DNA of 64,000 nt from Aurantiacibacter atlanticus (GCF_001077815.2 NZ_CP011310.1:1-64000), one strand, 5' to 3'; positions 26,647 to 35,644 are shown, counted from the stretch's first letter. Numbers and translations are program-made. The notes: generated by a model not told the origin, from the letters alone.

Positions 26647-27126
26647 GTGCCGCAGAAACCCTCGCTTGACCGAATCGACCGCAAAATCCTCGATATCCTT
26701 CAGCGCGATGGCCGGATTTCCAATCAGCGTCTTTCCGAGGCGGTGGCTCTTTCACCGAGTGCTTGTCTCGCGCGTCTTCGCAGGCTGGAGAAAGAAGAAG
26801 TCATCACGGGCTACAAGGCCCAGGTCGATGCAGCCAAGCTGGGTCCTAATCTTACCGTGTTCGCAGAGATTGTTGCTACGGCACACGATCCTGCAAGCAC
26901 GCGAAGGATCGAACAGGCGCTTGCCGACATCCCCGAAGCAATCGAGGCTCATCAGGTGAGCGGGAGCTACGATTTTCTGGTTCGTTTCCTGGTTCCGGAC
27001 ATGGAGTTCTGGACCAATCTGGCAGACGAGTTGGCCGATGGAGAACTCAAGATCGAGACCGTAAGAACCGTGGCCGTAATGCGCCGGATAAAAGGATGGG
27101 TGGGGGTTCCTCTCGGAGCGACATGA
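26647..27126 (+). CDS. Lrp/AsnC-family transcriptional regulator
   Basis: A 159-residue regulator. The N-terminal winged HTH is DRIDRKILDILQRDGRISNQ followed by LSEAVALSPSACLARLRRLE; the C-terminal RAM effector domain contains AHQVSGSYDFLVRFLVPDME. The GTG start at 26647 is chosen because AAGGAG lies at 26635-26640. It is transcribed away from the DMT exporter at 26505, which it probably controls in response to an amino acid from sites in the 141-bp gap. Confidence 0.88.
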   Translation: MPQKPSLDRIDRKILDILQRDGRISNQRLSEAVALSPSACLARLRRLEKEEVITGYKAQVDAAKLGPNLTVFAEIVATAHDPASTRRIEQALADIPEAIEAHQVSGSYDFLVRFLVPDMEFWTNLADELADGELKIETVRTVAVMRRIKGWVGVPLGAT

Positions 27127-27310
27127 CCCTCGCGTCTGAGACAAGTGCAGGCTCCGAAATGAATGGCACCGCCAGTTCAACCATGTTCCGTTGGCCCCGG
27201 AGCCCGAGAGGCACGCCCTGGGGCTTAGAACATATTTCCTTGCGTATGATCGTGGCGCGGAACCTCTTCGCTGATTTTGATTAAGTTCCTAAAATGCTGC
27301 GGAGTTTGGG

Positions 27311-27793
27311 ATGTTTGAACAGTTTCTGGGGCCTGACCATTTCGACATCATGCCTCACCTGGTCGCGATTGGCCTGGCCTATCTTCTGGCGTTCCCGATC
27401 GGCTGGAACAGGGAAAAATCGGAAAGGAGTGCGGGGCTTCGGACCTTCCCGCTCGTCGCTGTTGCCAGTTGCGGGTTTATCCAGGCAGCGGAATCCATGA
27501 CTGCAGATACTCCGGAGGCGATGGCCCGCATTGTCGAAGGTCTGATAACCGGCATGGGGTTTATCGGTGGGGGGGCCATTCTGCGCCTCAAGGATTCGGT
27601 CAAGGGCACCGCCACGGCCGCCAGCCTCTGGATTACCGGTGCTATCGGCGCGGCGGTTGGTCTTGGCAGCCTTGATGTTGCGATCATGCTTTCTGTCATA
27701 ACCGTCGCGACGCTGTGGATCATGGCGCCGCTGAAGCATTTCGGGCATCTTGAACAGGAGGATGGCAGCGACGAAGTTCGCAAGGAGAAGTAA
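27311..27793 (+). CDS. MgtC/SapB-family membrane protein
   Basis: A 160-residue inner-membrane protein. The MgtC signature is seen in FPIGWNREKSERSAGLRTFP, then GLITGMGFIGGGAILR and VKGTATAASLWITGAIGAAV. It has about five membrane helices and lacks the C-terminal ACT-like domain of Salmonella MgtC. MgtC proteins inhibit the F-ATPase under Mg or acid stress; short forms are less understood. ATG 27311 has GGAG upstream. It converges on the next gene. Confidence 0.85.
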   Translation: MFEQFLGPDHFDIMPHLVAIGLAYLLAFPIGWNREKSERSAGLRTFPLVAVASCGFIQAAESMTADTPEAMARIVEGLITGMGFIGGGAILRLKDSVKGTATAASLWITGAIGAAVGLGSLDVAIMLSVITVATLWIMAPLKHFGHLEQEDGSDEVRKEK

Positions 27794-27833
27794 CAGCAGG
27801 CAGTGGTTTTTTGTGATGCGTCGGCTGATATTC

Positions 27834-28310
27834 CTACATTACGACCGCACTGATGACGCTGATACCTATCCCGAAAAAGGCGACGGCTGCCGGAACTATG
27901 AGCACCTGGCCATAAACTTCCTTGCGCGCCAGCGGTCCGTAGGCAGTTTGCAGGACAGTGCCCGGACGATCGAGAACGCTGCGCGGTTGCGACGATGCTT
28001 GCCGTAGCATCACACGGGCGGTTCCGAAGAACATGGTGACGTAGATCGCCGAGATTGCGATCGCGAACGCGGCGTGAGCGCCGCCGGTCGCACCAAGCAG
28101 GGCAATCAGGAAGATCGCGTAGCAGGCAATCATCGCCCGCCATACCGATGCGGGCAGTTCGAACATTCGGGATTCGGGCTGCTGTGCTTGCCTCGGCGCT
28201 TCGTTGTCGTTGGCCTCGAGCGCGGGAATCGGAACCAGCACATCGGGCAGTGCATCGAGAGACTCCGGCAGTGGCGCCACGGATTGCGTGCGAAGAACGG
28301 TATCAGGCAT
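27834..28310 (-). CDS. Hypothetical membrane protein in the alternative oxidase operon
   Basis: A 158-residue protein starting at ATG 28310, which overlaps the globin stop by eight bases; AAGGAC precedes it. A proline- and acid-rich N-terminus of about 60 residues leads to three predicted membrane helices (AMIACYAIFLIALLGATGGA, FAIAISAIYVTMFFGTARVM, and a C-terminal AVAFFGIGISVISAVV). No family is recognised. Its place as last gene of the globin/DUF1971/oxidase group suggests a respiratory or stress role, by inference only. Confidence 0.65.
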   Translation of the reverse strand: MPDTVLRTQSVAPLPESLDALPDVLVPIPALEANDNEAPRQAQQPESRMFELPASVWRAMIACYAIFLIALLGATGGAHAAFAIAISAIYVTMFFGTARVMLRQASSQPRSVLDRPGTVLQTAYGPLARKEVYGQVLIVPAAVAFFGIGISVISAVVM

Positions 28311-28803
28311 GGGGTAGGTCCTTTCCTGCGCGCCCTCCGGCAAGTCCATTTCGGCGCATTTCTGTGGCAGTCAGCAAGCTGTCGGCGATCATCCTCGCCC
28401 GTGCGCCGACGAGATCGGTCGCGGCAGGATTCCCTTCTGCTTCCCGAAGCGTTTCGTAGAAGAGGTCGAGCCAACGCGAGAAATGCCGGAGTTCGAGGCC
28501 CGGAATAGCAAGGTGCTTGAGCATGGGATTCCCCGAGAACTCGCCGCTATTGTGGAGCACCGAGCGCCAGAAACCCTTCATTCTGCCTAGGTGCGGCGAC
28601 CAATCCGCAATGCGTTCGGCGAAGATCGGGCCGAGAAGGTCATCCTCACGGATTTTAGCGTAGAATGCTTCGACCAGGCGATCGATAAACGCCGCGTCAA
28701 TCCCGATTTCCTCGGCCGCTGCGCGCTTTTCAGCGCGTTTTTGCTGCGCGAAGGAACGGGTGTCGGGATCGGCCGGATGCGAACGGATGTTAGCGCTGGT
28801 CAT
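28303..28803 (-). CDS. Group III truncated haemoglobin
   Basis: A 166-residue protein; the globin covers about residues 30-150. Group III features include FIDRLVEAFYAKIREDDLLG, PHLGRMKGFWRSVLHNSGEF and the proximal-histidine region LELRHFSRWLDLFYETL. It binds O2 or NO in the cytoplasm. ATG 28803 follows GGGAGG. It overlaps the DUF1971 gene by 14 bases and belongs to the operon headed by the alternative oxidase, fitting a role in NO detoxification or O2 handling when cytochrome oxidases are inhibited. Confidence 0.85.
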   Translation of the reverse strand: MTSANIRSHPADPDTRSFAQQKRAEKRAAAEEIGIDAAFIDRLVEAFYAKIREDDLLGPIFAERIADWSPHLGRMKGFWRSVLHNSGEFSGNPMLKHLAIPGLELRHFSRWLDLFYETLREAEGNPAATDLVGARARMIADSLLTATEMRRNGLAGGRAGKDLPHA

Positions 28804-29134
28804 GAGCGCCTCCCTCGTCTTTGTCGGCGAAAGGTGTTGCGTCTGCAACGCGCAGGAACTGCACATGAAACCGCACCGCTCCGACCGGCTCGACACGGTG
28901 AAGGATTGTCGGTTCGACTACGCCGGGTTCGCATTCGGGCGTGAGCAGCACTTCGGTCGAGGCGCGGCGCGGATCGGTGACGACGTATCGCAACTTGCCT
29001 TCCTCGATTCGGATGAGACCCCAGACGCCGTCCTTGGTGGAATGCTCAGCCAGCAGACCTGCCGGCACGGTGTCTTCGCTGAAAGTTGCCGTGCGCTTGT
29101 ATGGCTTGATGCCGTCGGGAAGATCGGTGGTCAC
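28790..29134 (-). CDS. DUF1971 protein
   Basis: A 114-residue cupin-like protein: LPDGIKPYKRTATFSEDTVP, AEHSTKDGVWGLIRI, VVEPTILHRVEPVGAVRFHV. The conserved Glu, His and Arg residues form the DUF1971 (tellurite-resistance-like) signature. GTG 29134 is one base after the stop of the receiver gene. DUF1971 genes often occur near Fnr/NnrS-type nitrosative or anaerobic functions; the exact reaction is unknown. Confidence 0.8.
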   Translation of the reverse strand: MTTDLPDGIKPYKRTATFSEDTVPAGLLAEHSTKDGVWGLIRIEEGKLRYVVTDPRRASTEVLLTPECEPGVVEPTILHRVEPVGAVRFHVQFLRVADATPFADKDEGGAHDQR

Positions 29135-29135
29135 G

Positions 29136-29495
29136 TCAGGCCGCCTTTCGTGTTTCGAAGATGGCGCGGATCGCACTGCTCAGCTCGTCGCCCAGAAGCG
29201 GCTTTTCGATCAGCTCGGCGTTTGCGGCGGCGACACGGGCTCGCAGCTTGACAGTAGGATTGGTCGCAAGGATTATTGCCGGCGCGCAGCAGCCCTGTCT
29301 CTTCAACCCATCGAGAGCGACAAGACCGTCTCCGGCGTAGCATTCGTCGATGACCAGTGCGGCCGCCGTGGAAAGGTCGCCCTCCTTCGCAATCCCCTCG
29401 GCGATTTCGAACCCTTCGACCGAGAGCGAGAAACGCAGCGCGGAAAGGACGGAGATATCTTCGACCAGCAACAGGATCTTGGCTTGATCGACCAT
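29136..29495 (-). CDS. Stand-alone receiver-domain response regulator
   Basis: A 119-residue CheY-like protein. The acidic pocket is LLLVEDISV, the phospho-acceptor Asp is in ALVIDECYAG, and the conserved Lys is in LIEKPLLGDEL. There is no output domain, so it should act by protein interaction or as a phosphate sink, probably with the nearby FixL-like kinase. ATG 29495 is preceded by GGAGGACGGAAG. It lies between the alternative oxidase and DUF1971 genes in one operon. Confidence 0.8.
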   Translation of the reverse strand: MVDQAKILLLVEDISVLSALRFSLSVEGFEIAEGIAKEGDLSTAAALVIDECYAGDGLVALDGLKRQGCCAPAIILATNPTVKLRARVAAANAELIEKPLLGDELSSAIRAIFETRKAA

Positions 29496-29523
29496 CTTCC
29501 GTCCTCCTCGCCAACAGCCTGGA

Positions 29524-30213
29524 TCAGGCGGCCTTCTTCCAGTTGGGTTCAAGCGTCACGTGCGGCGGGCATTCGGCGACCTGGCCGACCGGCAGACCCG
29601 CAAGCTCGTTGGCGAAACCGTGGTTGACGTCGCGATGGTGGGCCTCGTCGGCGCGCACCACCAGCACGACGTCGCGCAGCGCGGCATCCTCAGGGAGACC
29701 CCAGTAGCGCTTGGCGATTTCGGGCGCAGGCACGTTCGGGCTGCGACCCTCGTCGATCTCGGCGAGATAGTGCGTGTAGCTGATCACCGCCTCTTCCTCG
29801 AAGTAGCCCACGACACGGTGCGCGGTCTTCGAGCTGATCAGATAGAGCGCGAAGAAGAACAGGTAGAACACCCATTGCACGCCGATGATCACCGCGCGTT
29901 CGAACCAGGTAGGCTGCGAGACCTCGATGAAGGTCATGAGGTGCATGCGCTCGTTTTCGGCTTCGTCCATGAGCGTCTTGATCCAGCCCTTGTCGTCGCA
30001 CATGCGGCGCAGGCAGGCGAGATGGTTGATCGTCGCCCCGACCATGCCCGGCACGGCCGCAACCGTTTCGAGCACGACGGCACGGTGGCCGTAACGCTCG
30101 GCAAAGAAAGTATCGGCACACCAGCGCAGCGCCTTGGTGAAGCCGAAGGCAATCCGATCCGACACGCCGCGGGGGTTGTAGTGGACACCGAGATCGATGA
30201 AGGGTGCAGTCAT
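29524..30213 (-). CDS. aox: Alternative (cyanide-insensitive) ubiquinol oxidase
   Basis: A 229-residue di-iron oxidase of the AOX family. All iron-ligand motifs are visible: LETVAAVPGMVG, DEAENERMHLM, YFEEEAVISYTHY, and RADEAHHRDVNH. One hydrophobic segment (GVQWVFYLFFFALYLIS) binds the membrane. It oxidises ubiquinol with O2 without pumping protons and tolerates NO, cyanide and sulfide. It heads an operon with a receiver protein, DUF1971 and a globin, and faces a FixL/FixJ-like pair across an 81-bp gap, which suggests control by O2, NO or quinone redox state. Confidence 0.96.
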   Translation of the reverse strand: MTAPFIDLGVHYNPRGVSDRIAFGFTKALRWCADTFFAERYGHRAVVLETVAAVPGMVGATINHLACLRRMCDDKGWIKTLMDEAENERMHLMTFIEVSQPTWFERAVIIGVQWVFYLFFFALYLISSKTAHRVVGYFEEEAVISYTHYLAEIDEGRSPNVPAPEIAKRYWGLPEDAALRDVVLVVRADEAHHRDVNHGFANELAGLPVGQVAECPPHVTLEPNWKKAA

Positions 30214-30294
30214 TGAAACTTCTCCGCTTGCGGCAAATGTTGTTGGAGCGCCGCTGATGCCCTCCTTCTACGCCGATGCACGGGACCACGAAAT

Positions 30295-31833
30295 TTGGAT
30301 GATCACCCTACGCCAAGCACCCTAAGGGCCTTACCGGAGGTAGGGCGCACCAGCTTTGTCAGCCGCTTCCTGCCGCGCCTGTCGTTTTCGACCGCGCTGT
30401 TACTGGCACTGCTCGCTATAGCGGCGGGCGTGGCGGTCCGCCTGCTGGCAGCCGACGAACTCGGTCAGCGCGCGACGTTCATTTTCTTCGTTCCCGGCGT
30501 GGTTGTCGCGAGCGCACTTTCCGGGATTAGAGCCGGAAGTCTTGCGGCTGTGGTCGGCGCTGCCGCGGGTCTATGGTGCGACGCGCTGAGCGGACCGATC
30601 GAGGGCGGAAGCCTGATTGCCGCCGCAGCCTTCATGCTTATCGGCCTGGCCGTGGCCATCGGCGGCGAATGGTTTCAACGCGCGCGGATCGAAACTGAAA
30701 CCGCCGCCGTCGCTCTCGCGCGGCGTGAAGCCCATCTGCAATCGATCCTCGACACCGTGCCAGATGCGATGATCGTCATCGACGAATCCGGATTGATCCG
30801 CGATTTCAGTCCTGCGGCCGAACGGATGTTCGGATGGCATGCGGCAGAGGTGGCCGGAGAGAACGTCAAGGTGTTGATGCCCGATCCCTACCGCAGCGCG
30901 CATGACGGCTATCTCGAGCGCTACTATCGCACCGGCGAGAGGAGGATCATTGGCAAGGGTCGCGTGGTCGTCGGCGAGCGCAAGGACGGTTCGACCTTCC
31001 CGCTCGAACTCGCAGTGGGCGAGATGCAGGCGGAAGGGCAGCGCTTTTTCACCGGGTTCATCCGGGACCTGACCGAGCGCCAGCAGGCCGAGGCAAGATT
31101 GCAGGAATTACAAAGCGAGCTGGTGCACGTCTCGCGGCTTACCGCTTTGGGTGAAATGGCGTCTGCGCTCGCGCACGAGATCAACCAGCCGCTCTCGGCG
31201 ATCGCTAATTACCTCAAGGGTAGCCGGTTGCTGCTCATGCGAGAGGAGGTCCAGCACGAGCGCGTAGCGGAAGCCGTTGAGAGGGCCGCCGCGGAAGCGC
31301 TCAGGGCGGGCGACATCATCCGCCGGCTGCGGGATTTCGTAGCCCGCGGCGAAACCGAACGCACGATCGAGAGCCTGCCGAAGCTCGTCGAGGAGGCCAG
31401 CGCTCTCGCGCTCGTGGGTGCCAAGGAGCATGGCATCCGGGTGCAGTATGAGTTCAGCCCTGCAATCGATCTGGTGCTGGTCGACAAGGTTCAGATCCAG
31501 CAGGTCGTGCTCAACCTCGTGCGAAATGCTGTCGATGCGATGGCGGAATCAGAGTTTTCGAAACGTAATCTGACGATTGTGATCGAACAAGCCGACGACG
31601 AGGACATGGCACAGGTATCGGTGACTGACACCGGTCCCGGCATCGATCCCGAAGTCGCGGACAGGCTTTTTCAGCCCTTCATCTCCACCAAGCGCACAGG
31701 TATGGGCGTCGGACTGTCGATTTCGCGCACGATCGTCGAGGCGCATGGCGGGCGTATTTGGGTCCGGCCAGCTCCCGGCAGCGGGGCGGAGTTCGGCTTT
31801 ACGGTCCAGCGTGTCGCAAGCGAGGAACTATAA
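30295..31833 (+). CDS. FixL-like sensor histidine kinase lacking the haem histidine
   Basis: A 512-residue kinase from a TTG start (no in-frame ATG nearby). Residues about 30-125 hold four membrane helices ([20 protein letters not shown] first), then a PAS domain at about 145-260, a linker, the H-box [19 protein letters not shown] with phospho-acceptor His294, and a HATPase domain with [10 protein letters not shown] (N box) and [10 protein letters not shown] (G1). The PAS domain closely follows FixL, but where FixL proteins have D-P-H-I-I-G with the haem-binding His, this one has E-R-R-I-I-G (Arg217). Haem-based O2 sensing is therefore unlikely at this site. The FixJ-like gene starts two bases downstream. 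Confidence 0.88.
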   Translation: MDDHPTPSTLRALPEVGRTSFVSRFLPRLSFSTALLLALLAIAAGVAVRLLAADELGQRATFIFFVPGVVVASALSGIRAGSLAAVVGAAAGLWCDALSGPIEGGSLIAAAAFMLIGLAVAIGGEWFQRARIETETAAVALARREAHLQSILDTVPDAMIVIDESGLIRDFSPAAERMFGWHAAEVAGENVKVLMPDPYRSAHDGYLERYYRTGERRIIGKGRVVVGERKDGSTFPLELAVGEMQAEGQRFFTGFIRDLTERQQAEARLQELQSELVHVSRLTALGEMASALAHEINQPLSAIANYLKGSRLLLMREEVQHERVAEAVERAAAEALRAGDIIRRLRDFVARGETERTIESLPKLVEEASALALVGAKEHGIRVQYEFSPAIDLVLVDKVQIQQVVLNLVRNAVDAMAESEFSKRNLTIVIEQADDEDMAQVSVTDTGPGIDPEVADRLFQPFISTKRTGMGVGLSISRTIVEAHGGRIWVRPAPGSGAEFGFTVQRVASEEL

Positions 31834-31834
31834 G

Positions 31835-32458
31835 ATGGCGAGTAGAGGTGCGAGTGATCCGATCGTCTATGTTATCGACGACGACGAGAGCGCACGGCAC
31901 TCGCTGGAGTTTCTTCTCGACGTCGCCGAAATCCGAGTTCGCTCGTTCGCCTCGGCCGATGCTTTCCTGAAATCCGCACCTCCGCTTTCCGGCGCCTGCG
32001 TAGTGACCGACGTGCGCATGCCCGGCACGAACGGTGTCGAACTGGCCGGTAAGTTGAAGGAGCGCGATGATACTGTGCCGGTGATCGTCATTACCGGTCA
32101 CGCCGACGTGCCGTTGGCGATCCAGGCGATGAAGGCAGGCGCTGCGGACTTTATCGAGAAGCCGTTCGACGACGAGGCCATACTAGCGGCAATCCGCAAG
32201 GCGCTGAACGAGAGCACCGACGATGAGCAGAAACAGAACGAACGCCGCGAAGTGCTCGACCGTCTCGCTCTGCTCTCCACGCGGGAGCGCCAGGTGGTCG
32301 ATGGCCTTGTGGACGGGAAAGCCAACAAGGTGATCGCCTTCGATCTCGACATCAGCCCCCGAACTGTTGAAGTCTACCGCGCGAATGCGATGATGAAGAT
32401 GCAGGCGAAGACCCTCTCCGATCTCGTGCGCATGGTGACGATTGCCCGGCTGGGCTAG
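31835..32458 (+). CDS. fixJ: FixJ-like response regulator
   Basis: A 207-residue two-domain regulator. The receiver carries VYVIDDDESARHSLEFLL, the phospho-acceptor in CVVTDVRMPGTNGVEL and the Lys in FIEKPFDDEAI. The output is a LuxR-type HTH (LSTRERQVVDGLVDGKANKV, DISPRTVEVYRANAMMKMQA). The ATG lies two bases behind the kinase stop. It probably receives phosphate from the FixL-like kinase and controls the divergent alternative oxidase operon. Confidence 0.9.
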   Translation: MASRGASDPIVYVIDDDESARHSLEFLLDVAEIRVRSFASADAFLKSAPPLSGACVVTDVRMPGTNGVELAGKLKERDDTVPVIVITGHADVPLAIQAMKAGAADFIEKPFDDEAILAAIRKALNESTDDEQKQNERREVLDRLALLSTRERQVVDGLVDGKANKVIAFDLDISPRTVEVYRANAMMKMQAKTLSDLVRMVTIARLG

Positions 32459-32490
32459 CTGGTTCGTCTGCTTTCACCGGATTTCAGATG

Positions 32491-32515
32491 AAAGCGGACG
32501 GTCCGTAACCGGCCC
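32491..32515 (+). repeat. Interspersed 25-bp repeat, copy 1
   Basis: A 25-base segment with core GGTCCGTAACCGGCCC. It matches 61945-61969 at 23 of 25 positions, and the unit at 32943-32969 is a third relative (GTCCGCAACCGGCCCAATT). All copies lie in intergenic DNA. Confidence 0.6.
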
Positions 32516-32603
32516 AATTTATGACGTCGGTCCTTCCACCGCTCCGTCGGCTCTCAGGCAAATTGAGACTAAGCCGGATTGGCCGAGATGGGGTGGGAAG
32601 CGG

Positions 32604-32861
32604 TCAGTCGGGTCTGTCGGTATTTGAGTGGGAGACATCCGTGAATTGAGCTTCGCCAATGTTCTGACCATGGCGATCGATAAATCTTTTTGCCAGCCAC
32701 GCGACCGCGGTCGTGCCAATAATGACGAACGCGGCAAATAATTGGTTACCGCCATCGCCCCAGTCGAGGTCTAGTTCAAACAGCAACAGAAAGCCGACAA
32801 CAACGATTACGTAAACACCACCGCTCGAAGGCTTCGGGTCATACTTTCTCGCGTTTCCCAT
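32604..32861 (-). CDS. Small hypothetical membrane protein
   Basis: An 85-residue frame with two predicted membrane helices (GGVYVIVVVGFLLLFEL and LFAAFVIIGTTAVAWLAKRF) and a polar C-terminus. The hydrophobic pattern with flanking Lys/Arg is typical of a genuine small membrane protein. The start at ATG 32861 has only a weak upstream AGTAGG. Nothing is known of its role. Confidence 0.5.
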   Translation of the reverse strand: MGNARKYDPKPSSGGVYVIVVVGFLLLFELDLDWGDGGNQLFAAFVIIGTTAVAWLAKRFIDRHGQNIGEAQFTDVSHSNTDRPD

Positions 32862-33319
32862 AACCTACTTATCTCACCCTTCCTCTTAGGCTGCAATTGG
32901 GTCGCAAGCGGAATGGCAGCTTGGGGCGCTCCGTCACCCGGGAGCCGCCAGTCCGCAACCGGCCCAATTCCAGTCGTAAGGAACGACCTTAAAAATTGAT
33001 GCGAGCTGAAATGTGGGCCGGGACACCGAACGCGTGCGGATTTCCGATCACATGCCAATTACTTGGCCAGTAATCGCGACAGCTTTTTCAGACTCGGAAC
33101 CCATTCACGCCTTAAATGCCAAAGGCGAAGTTTCACCACCAAGAAGTTTCACCACCAATATGCCTTTCGTCAAGCTGCGCTTACCTCTGAGCAAGCGGCA
33201 AACGACCAGAGGCGCGGGGGTGAATTTCGTCATCTATGAACAATGCTGCATTTTTGCCTGAGACGATCGCAGAATAGCGCTACATCGGGCTGAGGCATTC
33301 ACGCGTCATCGGGACCATC
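32862..33319. other. Intergenic region, no confident gene
   Basis: Apart from the interspersed repeat at 32943-32969 (copy 2, GTCCGCAACCGGCCCAATT) the region holds a perfect tandem duplication of a 16-mer, GAAGTTTCACCACCAA, at 33127-33142 and 33143-33158. A plus-strand frame at 33013-33261 crosses it but has poor codon use and no family match. Confidence 0.6.
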
Positions 33320-33946
33320 ATGTTTGAAAACAGCATAATTCTGCTCGACTGGATCGGGATCGTGGTGTTCACGATCACAGGCGCCTTGGTTGCCTCGCGC
33401 AACCAGATGGATGTGATTGGCTTCATTCTTCTTGGCACTGTTACCGGCATCGGTGGCGGAACCATTCGCGATCTCATTCTCGATGCGCACCCGGTCCTGT
33501 GGTTGGATCGCCCGCAATATCTCGTAGTCTGCGTCGCCGTGTCGATCGGCGTCTTCTTCACTGCACATCTCGTGACTTCGCGCTACCGGCTGATCCTCTG
33601 GCTTGATGCGCTCGGCCTCGCGCTTTTCGCGACGGCGGGCGCAGAGAAAGCCGCAAGTCTCGGCGAAGCACCGATCGTTGCAATTACCATGGGCGTGATC
33701 ACCGCCTGTTTCGGTGGAATCATCCGCGACGTGCTTGGGAAGGAGGATTCGATCATCTTCTCCCACGAGATTTATGTGACCGCAGCCGTGGTTTCGGCAG
33801 CAAGCTATATCAGCTTCAGCGCCTTGGGGTTATCCCGAGAACTCGCAGTCGGCTTGGCGCTAGCCGCAGGGTTTGGGTTGCGCGCAGGGGCGCTCGCGTT
33901 CGGATGGTCGCTACCCCGTTACAAGCCGCGCGCTCCCGACACTTGA
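33320..33946 (+). CDS. TRIC/UPF0126-family cation channel
   Basis: A 208-residue membrane protein with about seven helices in two repeats. Each repeat has the glycine-rich signature followed by an IRD motif: GTVTGIGGGTIRDLILD and ACFGGIIRDVLGKE. This is the prokaryotic trimeric intracellular cation channel family, which conducts K+ and other monovalent cations. It stands alone, convergent with the LysR gene, with stop codons nine bases apart. Confidence 0.88.
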   Translation: MFENSIILLDWIGIVVFTITGALVASRNQMDVIGFILLGTVTGIGGGTIRDLILDAHPVLWLDRPQYLVVCVAVSIGVFFTAHLVTSRYRLILWLDALGLALFATAGAEKAASLGEAPIVAITMGVITACFGGIIRDVLGKEDSIIFSHEIYVTAAVVSAASYISFSALGLSRELAVGLALAAGFGLRAGALAFGWSLPRYKPRAPDT

Positions 33947-33954
33947 AAACCGGG

Positions 33955-34845
33955 TTATAACGCTCTCTCGAGCGCCTTCAGCAACCATGCCGTCGCAGGA
34001 CCCGGCAGCCGGTCCTTGCGCCACAAGGCCGAGAGCCGGTAATCCACGCTCGTGCCTTCGGGGAGATCGAGGATCCTCAGACGATCTTCGGCGATGTCAT
34101 CCGCGACCAAATGGCGAGGCATATTGCCCCAACCGCTGCCCCCGATAAGAAGCGCGCGCTTCGCCCCAAGGTCCGCCAGTCGCCAGCTGCGCGAGCTCAC
34201 CACCGAAAAGTCCTGCCCTTCGGTATAGGTGGAACGGTCGGTCAGGACGAGCTGCAGGTAATTGCGGGCCTGGCCCGGACGGATTTCGGCCAGCTGCGAG
34301 AGTGGGTGTCCTGGCGCGGCGACCGGCACCAGTTCGACGCTGCCGATTTCCTTGCGCTCGAGTTCGGGCAGATCGAGCAGCACTGGGCCGGCCACCGCCA
34401 GGTCGGCGCGCGAATGGAGGAGAAGTGCGGCCACGGCGCCCAGCGCCTCGACGTGCAGCCGCAAATCGACCAGCGGGAACGCCTGCTGAAAGTCCTGAAG
34501 GATCGCCGACACCGCACCGAAAGGCACCATGACATCGAGCGCCAGCGACACTTCGGTTTCGACGCCTGCATGGATGCTGCGCGCCCTGGCGACAAGATCG
34601 TCGGCATCGTCGATCACAGCCCGCGCCGACGCCAGCAGCGACCGGCCTGCAGCGGTCAGCCGCGGGCGCCGCGATCCTTCGCGGTCGAACAGGTTGAAGC
34701 CAAGCTGCCCCTCGAGCGTGACGATCCCGTAGCTGACCACCGAGACCGCCCTGCCAAGCTTGCGCGCCGCGGCGTTGAAGCTGCCTTCGTCGTGCACCGC
34801 AAGGAAGAGACGCAACTGGTCGAGGGTAGGCTGGCCGATCTGCAC
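33955..34845 (-). CDS. LysR-family regulator of the pirin/DODA cluster
   Basis: A 296-residue LysR protein. The N-terminal HTH is LRLFLAVHDEGSFNAAARKL followed by SYGIVTLEGQLGFNLFDREG; the C-terminal periplasmic-binding-like effector domain starts near residue 90. It is divergent from the pirin gene across a 100-bp gap holding the likely operator and probably controls the genes to 37868. Such LysR/pirin/FMN reductase/YceI/DODA groups recur in sphingomonads. The inducer is unknown; an aromatic or quinone-type electrophile fits the enzymes encoded. Confidence 0.88.
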   Translation of the reverse strand: MQIGQPTLDQLRLFLAVHDEGSFNAAARKLGRAVSVVSYGIVTLEGQLGFNLFDREGSRRPRLTAAGRSLLASARAVIDDADDLVARARSIHAGVETEVSLALDVMVPFGAVSAILQDFQQAFPLVDLRLHVEALGAVAALLLHSRADLAVAGPVLLDLPELERKEIGSVELVPVAAPGHPLSQLAEIRPGQARNYLQLVLTDRSTYTEGQDFSVVSSRSWRLADLGAKRALLIGGSGWGNMPRHLVADDIAEDRLRILDLPEGTSVDYRLSALWRKDRLPGPATAWLLKALERAL

Positions 34846-34945
34846 TGTTCAACTCCATAGAACATTTAGGCCAAGTTTATCCGGGTTTTCCGATTGCAAT
34901 TCAAGGTCCATATCGGGTTCAAGACGCTGATACGGAGTAAATCAC

Positions 34946-35644
34946 ATGATCGAGGTCAGGAAATTCCACACGCTGGGGTCCGCCAATCACGGCTGGCTCG
35001 ATGCGCACCATCACTTTTCCTTTGCCGGTTACCACGACCCTGCACGGACAAGTTGGGGCAACCTGCGTGTCTGGAACGACGATACCATCGCCGCGAAGTC
35101 CGGTTTTCCGCCGCACCCCCACAACGATATGGAGATCATCACTTATGTCCGCGAGGGCGCCATCACGCACCGCGACAGCATGGGCAACGAGGGCCGGACC
35201 GAGGCAGGCGATGTCCAGGTCATGTCGGCCGGCAAGGGCGTAACGCACTCGGAATACAACCTCGAGGACAAGACGACCCGCATCTTCCAGATCTGGATCA
35301 TTCCCGACCAGCGCGGCGGCGCGCCCGCTTGGGGTGCGCGCCCGTTTCCCAAGGATGACCGTACCGGCAGGTTCGTGACGCTCGCTTCGGGGCTGCCCGG
35401 AGACGATGATGCACTCCCGATCCGCACCGGGGCGCGGGTTCTCGGCGCGACGATCCTCGCCGGGGAGAGCGTAACCTACGAAGCCACGCCCGACCGGCAC
35501 CTCTATCTGGTTCCCGCAGCCGGCAGTATCCGGATCGAGGACCAGACTGCCGAGGCACGCGACGGCGTCGCGATCACCGGCCTCGACCGGTTCACGATCA
35601 CGGCACTCGACGACAGCGAGCTCGTCTTGGTCGACGCCGCCTGA
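34946..35644 (+). CDS. Pirin-family protein
   Basis: A 232-residue bicupin. The N-terminal cupin shows the pirin metal ligands in PPHPHNDMEIITYVREGAI followed by THRDSMGN; the motif QVMSAGKGVTHSEYN follows. The C-terminal cupin has lost its ligands, as usual. YhaK/YhhW-type pirins can have quercetinase activity. It is the first gene of the LysR-controlled cluster; an FMN reductase gene follows 42 bases downstream. Confidence 0.9.
   Translation: MIEVRKFHTLGSANHGWLDAHHHFSFAGYHDPARTSWGNLRVWNDDTIAAKSGFPPHPHNDMEIITYVREGAITHRDSMGNEGRTEAGDVQVMSAGKGVTHSEYNLEDKTTRIFQIWIIPDQRGGAPAWGARPFPKDDRTGRFVTLASGLPGDDDALPIRTGARVLGATILAGESVTYEATPDRHLYLVPAAGSIRIEDQTAEARDGVAITGLDRFTITALDDSELVLVDAA

Noticed and set aside
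33013..33261. 82-codon frame in the gap before the TRIC gene
   Set aside because: Contains the tandem 16-bp duplication, has poor codon use and no recognisable start.
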